DNA from: Permianibacter fluminis
Lineage (GTDB): Bacteria > Pseudomonadota > Gammaproteobacteria > Enterobacterales > Permianibacteraceae
Length of the DNA stretch: 64,000 bases
Reading direction: 5' to 3'
Assembly (NCBI RefSeq): GCF_013179735.1
Contig: NZ_JABMEG010000001.1
Span: 2,914,001-2,978,000 of the forward strand
Shown here: one piece after another, positions 29,277 through 36,494 of the stretch
Numbering within the stretch: the stretch's first letter is position 1
Layout: every line of letters begins with the position of its first letter
The notes under the pieces: generated by a model
What the model saw: only the letters and a program-made list of their open reading frames with translations
Database searches by the model: none
What the model was told of the DNA's origin: nothing
Made by a program: the position numbers and the translations under genes

Positions 29277-30275
29277 TCATTGCCAGGTACGGTGATAGGC
29301 GCCAAAGGTGGTTTGCGTACCTTCCGACAACTCCGCCAGACTTTGCTGCCAGTGCTGCTCAGGGATGAAGTCATCAGGTGCTTTTTTTGCCGCATCGATT
29401 GCCGCGCGCCAGATCCGGGCCACTTGCGCGACATAGGCAGGGCTGCGCTGACGGCCCTCGATTTTGATTGCCGAAATACCCATCTTGTTCAGCACAGGTA
29501 ACAGCTCCAGAGTATTCAGACTAACTGGCTCTTCCAGCGCGTGATAGCGCTTGCCGTTGACCACGAAACGGCCTTTGCACAAAGTCGGGTAACCGGCCCG
29601 TTCGCCCGGTGCAAAGCGATCAATCAAGCGCTCATTGAGTCGCGATTCCAGCACGCCGTTGCCGTGTTCCTGCCAGCGAACGAAGCGAGCTGGTGAGCAG
29701 GCCCCGCAGGTGTTTGGTGCCTCACCAGTCACATAAGATGAAAGTTGGCAACGGCCTTCGGCCATGATGCAAAGGGAACCAAAACCGAACACCTCGATGG
29801 CACAGGGCGCTTGCTCGGAAACGGCACGAACCTGCGCCAGCGATAGCACGCGCGGCAAGACGGCTCGATTGATGCCAAAGTGCCGGTGATAGAACTGCAG
29901 ACTGACGTGACTGGTTGCCGATGCCTGCACGGACAGATGCAGCGGCAACGAGGGGTGGCGAGCAGCGGCATATTCCAGCACAGCGATATCGGCGGCGATC
30001 AGCGCATCGACACCGAGTGCAGCGGCCTGATCGACCGCGCGCTGCCAGCGTGACCAGCCGCCGGCCTGGGCGTAGGTGTTGATGGCAATGAACAGGCGCC
30101 GCTGATGGCGCTGCACCAGCGCCACGGCTTGCTGCAATTCGGCTTCGGTGAAATTCAGGCCGGCGAAATGACGGGCATTGGTGTCATCACGAAAACCAAC
30201 GTAAATCGCATCGGCACCATGCTCAACCGCCACCTTTAGTGACGGCAAGTTTCCGGCAGGACAAACCAATTCCAT
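29277..30275 (-). CDS. ubiU: O2-independent ubiquinone hydroxylation protein UbiU
   Basis: 332-residue U32-family protein (YhbU; E. coli 331). Begins MELVCPAGNLPSLKVAVEHG with ADAIYVGFRD; cluster ligands are Cys169, Cys176, Cys193 and Cys233 (GSLCIMAEGRCQLSS; NTCGACSPARF; TLCKGRF), as in E. coli. Acts with UbiV and UbiT for ubiquinone synthesis under anoxia, which denitrification with quinol NO reductase would need. It lies 30 bp after the ThDP enzyme and probably belongs to the same transcript as nrdD. Confidence 0.95.
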   Translation of the reverse strand: MELVCPAGNLPSLKVAVEHGADAIYVGFRDDTNARHFAGLNFTEAELQQAVALVQRHQRRLFIAINTYAQAGGWSRWQRAVDQAAALGVDALIAADIAVLEYAAARHPSLPLHLSVQASATSHVSLQFYHRHFGINRAVLPRVLSLAQVRAVSEQAPCAIEVFGFGSLCIMAEGRCQLSSYVTGEAPNTCGACSPARFVRWQEHGNGVLESRLNERLIDRFAPGERAGYPTLCKGRFVVNGKRYHALEEPVSLNTLELLPVLNKMGISAIKIEGRQRSPAYVAQVARIWRAAIDAAKKAPDDFIPEQHWQQSLAELSEGTQTTFGAYHRTWQ

Positions 30276-30305
30276 CGTCTGAATTCTCGCGCTGAATGGA
30301 CTGGA

Positions 30306-32129
30306 CTATTGGGCGTGTTGCGGGGACCCCAACATGGCCCATTGCTTGATTGCGTCGGCATCGCCGTTACGGGAACGGATAAACAGATTCAGCAGGCGTA
30401 TTTCCGGACTCTGGAACTCGCTGCCTGATCGGCATGGCACTTCAAGCAACGTGATACCGTGATAACGGTTAACCGCCTGCTGAAAATGGCGCCGAAACTC
30501 GCCGACGGTCGCACAGGAATAGGCGGTGCCACCGTAGGCACGCACCAGCATCTGGACATCAAACTCGGCGTCGGAGCAGTGGTAAATCGGACCATCACCA
30601 GATTTTCCGAGTTCAAAGATATTGTTGCGCATGTAGACGATGATCAGCGGTAGCTGCTGTTTCTGGAAATGGATCAGTTCATTGAGTTGAAAATGAAAGC
30701 CGCCATCTCCGGTCAGCAATACCACCCGATCGGAGGCCTGCATGGCTTGCACCCGTTCGCTGGCAACCCGAGCGTAGGGCAGGCTGGTGCCCATCGCGGC
30801 ATACCAGGGATTGGTCAGCCAGCTGCGGCCCAACTGGCTGGCGCGGGTTTGCAAACCACAACTGGCAAAGAACGAGTTACCCACCTCGGGCACATAGATA
30901 TAGGCCCGCTCGTCCGATGCCTGCAGCGAATTCAATACCGCAGCCAGATTGTTGAACTCAAGTGGCGCCTGCTCGGCGAGCTCAACCGGTGCCGTGCTTT
31001 GACTGGACGCTGTCGACTGCAGTGCTGGCGCATTATAGGTCGCTGGCAGCAAGTACAGCACTTGTTCAATCAGCGTCAGCAAGTCCTGCTCGCGCGCCAG
31101 CGTGCTCTTGACCACGGTGCGGTTTTCGATCTGCTCAATGCGGTGCGTGCCGGTCTGAAAGGCGTGACCGGTATCCTGAGTGAAAATACTGGTGCCGATA
31201 TCGAGCACGTAATCGACAGCAGACTCGATGTAACGCCGGCGCTCGGCCGCAGTGAAGATGCCGTTGTAACCACCTAGGCAGAGCGGGTCATAGTCATCGA
31301 ACAAGCCCTTGGCGAACCAGCTGGTGGCATAGGGGATGTGGTGACGCTGGCAAAGCGTTTGAATCTGCTGGCGCAAGGCGGAGTTGAGTTTGACTTGCTC
31401 GCCAACATAAATCAGTGGAGCCTGCGCCTGCTGCAGTTTCTCGGCGATGGTCGTGGCAATGACTGGGGCACCGGAGAAGAGCATCGGACTGTTCAGCTGC
31501 TCATTGCAATTGGCCGGTAGTGCCAGCGCCTGAGTTTTGGTGAATACCAAATCGCGCGGCACTTCGATGAATACCGGTTCGCGCTTTAACCAGGCATGTC
31601 GCACCAGTTCATAAAAGTGATACGCCGCGACATTGGGCTGACCGGGGTGGCGGGCACCTTGCAACCGTTCGGCCCGGATACCGAGCCCGGCAAACGCACG
31701 CAGGGCGGCATCATAGTCCGCGCACCAGGCACCACTCGGATGCACCGTATGGTGAATGGCATTGCGGTGCACTTCCGCTTCGCCAGGCGCGCCCGACAGG
31801 AAAATGACCGGAAGGCTCTCGGTCTTGGCCAGTGCCGCCGCTGACATGCACGGCAAACTGCCAACCGTGTACGTTGTCAGGCAGACACCGATGCCAGTAA
31901 TTTCCGCACCGGCACAGGCGCAAAACGCTGCATGCATTTCATTGCTGGAGGGCAACACATCCAGCTTGCTGTCAAAGGCGGCAATCAGGTTGGCAGCAAA
32001 ATCGCCACCGACACCGTAAACACAATCCGCGCCAAAATGACGCAGGATGGCCACCATGGCCTCACCCAGTGCAGGCAGTTGTTGCTGATAGGCTTCGCCG
32101 AAATTGTCTTCATAGCGACAGGCGGGCAT
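30306..32129 (-). CDS. ThDP-dependent 2-oxoacid decarboxylase-like enzyme
   Basis: Thiamine-diphosphate enzyme of about 607 residues. The cofactor Glu is Glu64 in SSNEMHAAFCACAGAE; the catalytic His pair typical of pyruvate/indolepyruvate/phenylpyruvate decarboxylases is His126-His127 (GEAEVHRNAIHHTVHPSG); the C-terminal binding motif is GDGGFHFQLNELIHF to MRNN. These point to a 2-oxoacid decarboxylase rather than acetolactate synthase. Start is uncertain: ATG at 32129 has GGAAG upstream; ATG at 32177 (MASDNAVIRLP) is the alternative. It lies between nrdG and ubiU; the substrate is unknown, but an aromatic 2-oxoacid is plausible from context. Confidence 0.8.
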   Translation of the reverse strand: MPACRYEDNFGEAYQQQLPALGEAMVAILRHFGADCVYGVGGDFAANLIAAFDSKLDVLPSSNEMHAAFCACAGAEITGIGVCLTTYTVGSLPCMSAAALAKTESLPVIFLSGAPGEAEVHRNAIHHTVHPSGAWCADYDAALRAFAGLGIRAERLQGARHPGQPNVAAYHFYELVRHAWLKREPVFIEVPRDLVFTKTQALALPANCNEQLNSPMLFSGAPVIATTIAEKLQQAQAPLIYVGEQVKLNSALRQQIQTLCQRHHIPYATSWFAKGLFDDYDPLCLGGYNGIFTAAERRRYIESAVDYVLDIGTSIFTQDTGHAFQTGTHRIEQIENRTVVKSTLAREQDLLTLIEQVLYLLPATYNAPALQSTASSQSTAPVELAEQAPLEFNNLAAVLNSLQASDERAYIYVPEVGNSFFASCGLQTRASQLGRSWLTNPWYAAMGTSLPYARVASERVQAMQASDRVVLLTGDGGFHFQLNELIHFQKQQLPLIIVYMRNNIFELGKSGDGPIYHCSDAEFDVQMLVRAYGGTAYSCATVGEFRRHFQQAVNRYHGITLLEVPCRSGSEFQSPEIRLLNLFIRSRNGDADAIKQWAMLGSPQHAQ

Positions 32130-32233
32130 GACGTTGCTTCCGACAGGCAATCGAATGACCGCATTGTCCGATGCCATCCGATTGCGGATCTTGACTCGGG
32201 TCAACTCGGTGCCGTGCTGTGCGATGCGGTATC

Positions 32234-32278
32234 GTGCTGCGAAGTTCCTTGCTGCGAAGTACCATGCTGTGAAGTGCC
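32234..32278. repeat. Three tandem 15-bp repeats upstream of the ThDP enzyme gene
   Basis: Three consecutive copies of a 15-bp unit of the form NTGCTG(C/T)GAAGT(T/A/G)CC lie in the 177-bp gap between nrdG and the ThDP gene. Being 15 bp they would keep frame if translated, but no start favours that. Could be protein-binding iterons or slippage. Confidence 0.65.
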
Positions 32279-32306
32279 GTGCCATGAGACGACACCGGCG
32301 GCCGGC

Positions 32307-33014
32307 TTATTCACGCAGTTCAAAGTGTGCAAACTGCGGCGCAATCTGCTGCAGGACAAACTGTCGATCACTGTCAGTCCAGACGTTGCTCGGCAATCGC
32401 CGGGAATACCCCTGATCGGTATGGCAGAGTTGCACGGCCCAATGTTGGACACCACGGTAGCGCAGCTGCTCGGCAAGATTGAGCAAACGCTGCGCCGACA
32501 ATAAATGCCAATGTACCGTGGTGCGCACTTCATAACGGATGCCGAGCGACAGCACATGCTGCAGACTTTGCCAGGCACGGGCACCGGAGCCGGGCGTCAC
32601 AGTCAGCAAATCGTAGTGTTCCGGAACGGTCTTCAGATCCAGACCGACCCAGTCACAGAGCGGCAACAACTGGCGCAGCCGATCAGGATAGGCACCGCCG
32701 GTATGCAAACCGATTTTGAAGCCGAGCACTTTCAGTTCGGCCGCCACTTGCAGGCAGGCCGCCTGCGCAGTCGGTTCGCCGCCGCTCAGGACCACCGCAT
32801 CGAGCAAACCACGCCGCTGCTCCAGATGCCGACGGATGTCCGGCCATTGATAGGGCGTGGCGGCGCCGGCATCGAGCAGATGCTCATTCTGGCAATACGC
32901 GCAGCGCCATGGGCAGCCCTGACAAAAAATCACCGCGGCCAGCTCACCCGGGTAATCAATGGTCGTCAGCGGCGTATAGCCACCGATGCGAAGCTGGTCA
33001 GCGGATTTGTGCAC
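32307..33014 (-). CDS. nrdG: Anaerobic ribonucleotide reductase activating protein
   Basis: 235-residue radical-SAM activase. The iron-sulphur motif CxxxCxxC is Cys34-Cys38-Cys41 in CQGCPWRCAYCQNEH, then GGEP (VVLSGGEPTAQ). It generates the glycyl radical on NrdD. The family start region is LRIGGYTPLTTIDYPGELAA; the nearest in-frame start is GTG (33014), although the frame remains open upstream through the small NrdD-like gene. The weak ribosome site and the hairpin at 33064-33086 suggest its translation may be restrained. Confidence 0.9.
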   Translation of the reverse strand: MHKSADQLRIGGYTPLTTIDYPGELAAVIFCQGCPWRCAYCQNEHLLDAGAATPYQWPDIRRHLEQRRGLLDAVVLSGGEPTAQAACLQVAAELKVLGFKIGLHTGGAYPDRLRQLLPLCDWVGLDLKTVPEHYDLLTVTPGSGARAWQSLQHVLSLGIRYEVRTTVHWHLLSAQRLLNLAEQLRYRGVQHWAVQLCHTDQGYSRRLPSNVWTDSDRQFVLQQIAPQFAHFELRE

Positions 33015-33063
33015 GGCCGTCGGCGCAGTGGCAGTTTCGACAATGACAGCTGACGCAGAAGAA

Positions 33064-33086
33064 GCCCCCTCGCTAGACGAGGGGGC
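33064..33086 (-). promoter_or_regulatory. Strong hairpin between the small NrdD-like gene and nrdG
   Basis: GCCCCCTCG-CTAGA-CGAGGGGGC is a perfect 9-bp GC-rich stem beginning 8 bp past the upstream stop codon. On the minus strand it is followed by TTCTTCT, so it may act as a partial terminator or as a 3'-end stabiliser that sets the NrdD:NrdG ratio. Confidence 0.55.
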
Positions 33087-33093
33087 CCAGCCA

Positions 33094-33270
33094 TCAGCTG
33101 TAATGGCCACAGTGCTTTTCAACGAAATGTTTACGTTCACGGTGCTCACTTTTCTTGCCGACATTGAACTCGGCAACCGGGCGGTGATAGCCCATCACCC
33201 GGGTCCAGACTTCACAGCGGGTGCGTTCTTCCGAATTCAGATCCGTGCGGCTGGCTTCTGCAGTTGTCAT
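33094..33270 (-). CDS. Small NrdD-associated protein
   Basis: 58-residue protein, MTTAEASRTDLNSEERTRCE then VWTRVMGYHRPVAEFNVGKK and SEHRERKHFVEKHCGHYS. The RCEVWTRVMGYHRPV..FN.GKK core is the short NrdD-like family often encoded next to nrdD and annotated as an anaerobic reductase C-terminal piece. Two Cys and several His could bind zinc. AAGGAGACAAT precedes the ATG. Located 63 bp after nrdD and before nrdG, in one operon. Exact role unknown. Confidence 0.88.
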   Translation of the reverse strand: MTTAEASRTDLNSEERTRCEVWTRVMGYHRPVAEFNVGKKSEHRERKHFVEKHCGHYS

Positions 33271-33333
33271 ATTGTCTCCTTGCGATTACGGTCAACGTCT
33301 TTGCGATACCACGGCAGCGATCTGGCCTTGCCA

Positions 33334-35370
33334 TCAATTGCAGCAGGCCGATTCGTTGCGCTTTTTCTGCAGCAATGCTTCATCGCATTTCGGGCAGAAT
33401 TCATGCTCGCCAGCCAGATAGCCGTGTTTCGGGCAAATGGAGAAGGTTGGCGTAATGGTGATATAGGGCAGCCGGAAGTTTTCCAGCGAGCGCTTGACCA
33501 GTTTTTTGCAGGCCTCGGCCGAGGAAATCTTCTCACTCATGTACAAATGCAACACGGTGCCACCGGTGTATTTGCATTGCAGCGCATCCTGCCGGATCAA
33601 GGCTTCGAAGGCATCATCAGTGAAGCCGACCGGCAACTGCGAGGAATTGGTGTAGTAGGGCGACTGCCGGGAACCGGCCTGGAGGATTTCCGGAAAACGC
33701 TTCTGATCTTCCTTGGCGAAGCGGTAGGTGGTGCCTTCGGCGGGCGTAGCTTCGAGGTTGTACAGGTTGCCGGTCTGTTCCTGAAAATCGGTCATCTTGG
33801 CGCGGACATGGTCCAGCAAGCGGATGGCCAGCTGATGCCCGTCATCGTGGGTGATGTCATAGGCATCGCCAGTGAAATTGCGGATCATTTCGTTGATGCC
33901 GTTGACGCCAATGGTCGAGAAGTGATTGCGCAGTGTGCCGAGGTAGCGCTTGGTGTAGGGATACAATCCCATGTCGATGAATTGCTGAATCACCTTGCGC
34001 TTGATTTCAAGCGACTCCCGCGCCAGTTCCATCAGCTCATCCAGCCGGGCCAGCAATGCCGCTTCATCACCCTTGTAGAGGTAGCCCAGGCGGGCGCAGT
34101 TGATAGTGACCACGCCGACCGAACCGGTTTGTTCCGCGGAGCCGAACAGGCCGTTGCCGCGCTTCAACAGCTCGCGCAGATCCAGTTGCAGGCGGCAACA
34201 CATCGAGCGGATCTGGTTCGGTTTCATGTCGGAATTGATGAAGTTCTGGAAGTAGGGCAGGCCGTACTTGGCAGTCATTTCAAACAGCAACGTGGCGTTT
34301 TCAGAGTCCCAGTCAAAATCTTCGGTGATGTTGTAGGTCGGGATCGGGAAGGTGAAGACCCGTCCCTTGGCATCGCCCTTGGTCATGATCTCGATATAGG
34401 CCCGGTTGATCAGATCCATTTCCGGTTTCAGATCGCCGTAGCTGAACGGCATTTCTTCACCGCCGATCACCGGAATCTGATCGCGCAGGTCTTCCGGGCA
34501 AACCCAGTCAAAGGTCAGGTTGGTGAACGGCGTCTGTGTACCCCAGCGCGATGGCACGTTCAGGTTGTAGATCAACTCCTGAATACATTGTTTGATCGCC
34601 TCGTAGCTCATGTTGTCCTTGCGGACGAAGGCGGCCATGTAGGTATCGAATGATGAGAACGCCTGGGCGCCGGCCCATTCGTTTTGCAGCGTGCCGAGAA
34701 AATTGACGATCTGGCCGACCGCACTCGACATGTGTTTCGGTGGCGCGGCTTCGACTTTGCCGGGCACACCATTGAGACCTTCCTGCAGCAGCGTTCGCAA
34801 TGACCAGCCGGCGCAATAGCCGGACAGCATGTCGAGATCATGCACATGCAGATCCGCTTCCCGGTGGGCGATACCGATCTCAGGCGGATAAACATGGTTG
34901 AGCCAGTAATTGGCAATGACCTTGCCGGCGGTGTTCAGGATCAAACCACCGAGCGAATAGCCCTGATTGGCGTTGGCATTGACCCGCCAGTCATTGCGGG
35001 TCAGGTATTCATTGATCGATTTCTCGACCTCGATCACGGTGCGTCGGTCGGCGCGCAGACGCGCGCGTTGTTCGCGATAGACGATGTAGGCGCGGGCAGT
35101 GGCGACAAAGTCATTGCCGATTAACACCTGCTCGACGATGTCCTGCACTTGCTCTACGGTCGGGATATCACCACTGCCGTAGCGGTGGTTGATGACTTTC
35201 AGCACAGCCTCAGTCAGCGTGTTTGCCCGGCTCTCATCAAATTCGCCGGTCACGCGTCCGGCCTTGGTCAATGCCTGCTGAATCCGCTCCGCGGCGAAGC
35301 CGACCAGCTCACCAGAGCGCTTGCGGATGACACGGGGCAGTGCGGTCGGACGGTTTACGGTTTGCTCCAT
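33334..35370 (-). CDS. nrdD: Anaerobic ribonucleoside-triphosphate reductase
   Basis: 678-residue class III reductase that makes dNTPs without oxygen. N-terminal ATP-cone (LPRVIRKRSGELVGFAAERI); catalytic region with LHVHDLDMLSGYCAGWSLRT; the C-terminal zinc site CPKHGYLAGEHEFCPKCDEA. A canonical RVCGY glycyl-radical loop is not seen; the protein ends LLQKKRNESACCN, soon after the zinc motif. The adjacent short protein (33094-33270) contains TRVMGYHRPV, so the glycyl-radical part may be encoded there or be altered; this needs alignment. An FNR box, an NrdR-like box and a palindrome lie upstream. Confidence 0.92.
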   Translation of the reverse strand: MEQTVNRPTALPRVIRKRSGELVGFAAERIQQALTKAGRVTGEFDESRANTLTEAVLKVINHRYGSGDIPTVEQVQDIVEQVLIGNDFVATARAYIVYREQRARLRADRRTVIEVEKSINEYLTRNDWRVNANANQGYSLGGLILNTAGKVIANYWLNHVYPPEIGIAHREADLHVHDLDMLSGYCAGWSLRTLLQEGLNGVPGKVEAAPPKHMSSAVGQIVNFLGTLQNEWAGAQAFSSFDTYMAAFVRKDNMSYEAIKQCIQELIYNLNVPSRWGTQTPFTNLTFDWVCPEDLRDQIPVIGGEEMPFSYGDLKPEMDLINRAYIEIMTKGDAKGRVFTFPIPTYNITEDFDWDSENATLLFEMTAKYGLPYFQNFINSDMKPNQIRSMCCRLQLDLRELLKRGNGLFGSAEQTGSVGVVTINCARLGYLYKGDEAALLARLDELMELARESLEIKRKVIQQFIDMGLYPYTKRYLGTLRNHFSTIGVNGINEMIRNFTGDAYDITHDDGHQLAIRLLDHVRAKMTDFQEQTGNLYNLEATPAEGTTYRFAKEDQKRFPEILQAGSRQSPYYTNSSQLPVGFTDDAFEALIRQDALQCKYTGGTVLHLYMSEKISSAEACKKLVKRSLENFRLPYITITPTFSICPKHGYLAGEHEFCPKCDEALLQKKRNESACCN

Positions 35371-35390
35371 TGCAGAGGCTCCCTGTTGTG

Positions 35391-35410
35391 TGTCGAAATC
35401 AATTTCGACA
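35391..35410. promoter_or_regulatory. 20-bp perfect palindrome in the nrdD leader
   Basis: TGTCGAAAT-CA-ATTTCGACA has 9-bp perfect arms, 21 bp upstream of the nrdD ATG, overlapping the NrdR-like box by three bases. It matches no operator I can name. Confidence 0.6.
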
Positions 35411-35423
35411 CTAGATGTTGTGG
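35408..35423. promoter_or_regulatory. NrdR-like box
   Basis: ACACTAGATGTTGTGG agrees with the NrdR consensus acaCwAtATaTwgtgt at about 13 of 16 positions. NrdR represses ribonucleotide reductase genes; pairs of boxes about 31 bp apart are usual, and only a half-match (TGTTGTGTG, near 35384) is present at that distance. Confidence 0.55.
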
Positions 35424-35746
35424 AGGGAGCTTACGACCAGGTTCGCCCTAGCGAGCTTGACCGCGATCAACAATCGATGGGGTTGGCAGGAATGGGGAAC
35501 AACGCGTCAAAACAGAAAGGAGCGGGACGAAGACAGGGCACAGCGAGGTCGGTAAACGTGCGAGCGAAACGGCAACCGCTCAGAAATCAGGGCAGAACAT
35601 AAATCGGGCCAACACATAAACCACAACAACTGTCGTGATCAGAAAGTGGCAGCAGCAGTTTGATCAGAACGGCTATCGGTTAGTCGGTACAGACGTGTTG
35701 GCCTGACAAAAATCAAACAGCGTCTGGTTAACCCCACAGCAAGCAC
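35424..35746. other. Non-coding stretch between the hemerythrin gene and nrdD
   Basis: About 320 bp with no convincing ORF or RNA gene on either strand. The FNR box at 35457-35470 lies in it; the rest (35471-35746) shows no repeat or terminator that I can support. It is longer than needed for a simple promoter. Confidence 0.5.
35457..35470. promoter_or_regulatory. FNR/ANR box upstream of nrdD
   Basis: TTGACCGCGATCAA differs at one base from TTGAT-N4-ATCAA. Centred 93 bp before the nrdD ATG; at -41.5 spacing the transcription start would fall on the NrdR-like box near 35422, although the -10 there is poor (CGTAAG). Confidence 0.72.
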
Positions 35747-36211
35747 TCAGGCGGCCAAAAACATCAGGCCAGCACGCTTCCGAATCGACAAGGCATCCTG
35801 CCAAATCCGGTTCAACTCCATTTCTGACAGACCGGACATGACCATCGGATACAGGTGTTCCTGCTCATACATTTCCAGCCGCTGCAGATCCTGCCAAAGC
35901 TGGGTGGCTTCGAAATTGAAACGGGTCCAATCGCGATTGACCAGGGAACCGGCCAGCAAGCCGAGCGCATGCCGGAGCTGACGGTGTTCGGAACGCATCC
36001 GGACGATCGGCAGCTGCTTTTGTTGGCGCTCCAGCACGGGAAACAGGACTTCATCCTCGATGCTGAGATGGGCATCAAGATGGCGCTGCAATCGGCGCAG
36101 CACCGAACAGCAACCGGCATCCAGCTGCGGTTTGCCACAATCTGACAACCACTTCGACAACTGCAACACGGCGTGATGATCCCGATGTAACCAACTCAGC
36201 AAATCTTTCAT
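35747..36211 (-). CDS. Hemerythrin-like HHE domain protein
   Basis: 154-residue four-helix di-iron protein. Ligand-type residues appear in order: LLSWLHRDHHAVLQL, LDAHLSIEDEVLFPVLE, MRSEHRQLR and YEQEHLYPMV. Such proteins bind O2 or NO or act in iron-sulphur repair (YtfE/DnrN/NorA types are longer with a Cys-rich N-terminus, absent here). The ATG at 36211 has GGGGAG 9 bases upstream; a TTG start at 36268 would add 19 residues. Its place beside nnrS/norB suggests a nitric-oxide role. Confidence 0.82.
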   Translation of the reverse strand: MKDLLSWLHRDHHAVLQLSKWLSDCGKPQLDAGCCSVLRRLQRHLDAHLSIEDEVLFPVLERQQKQLPIVRMRSEHRQLRHALGLLAGSLVNRDWTRFNFEATQLWQDLQRLEMYEQEHLYPMVMSGLSEMELNRIWQDALSIRKRAGLMFLAA

Positions 36212-36314
36212 GTCGGTGAGCTCCCCGAGACCGTTCATCGCTGGATAGTCCATTTCTGGCCTGCTCAATGCAGCACAACGGGAATCAGTGTGAACTCAGC
36301 CAGATGACTCCAGC

Positions 36315-36328
36315 TTGCGCAATATCAA
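36315..36328. promoter_or_regulatory. Degenerate FNR-like box before the hemerythrin gene
   Basis: On the minus strand TTGATATTGCGCAA matches 8 of 10 conserved FNR positions, and a CACACT at the class II -10 distance resembles the GACACT and TACACT found after the nirK and hemN boxes. Confidence 0.45.
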
Positions 36329-36494
36329 CGCTTTGGTCTGTAGAGAGTTCTGGATTCATCGAGACGGTCAAGCGAGCCGTCGCAGCCGCAATGACTGAGT
36401 CGGCTGTACCAGCTGAGCCGACCCGGCTTTTGTCGATCAGGCATTACCGGCTCTGTTTTTTGGCGAACCGCCAATGCCGTCCCGCCACAGTCGA

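Noticed and set aside
32986-34653. 555-codon plus-strand open frame opposite nrdD
   Set aside because: Antisense shadow of nrdD produced by codon bias; no ribosome site and no recognisable domain.
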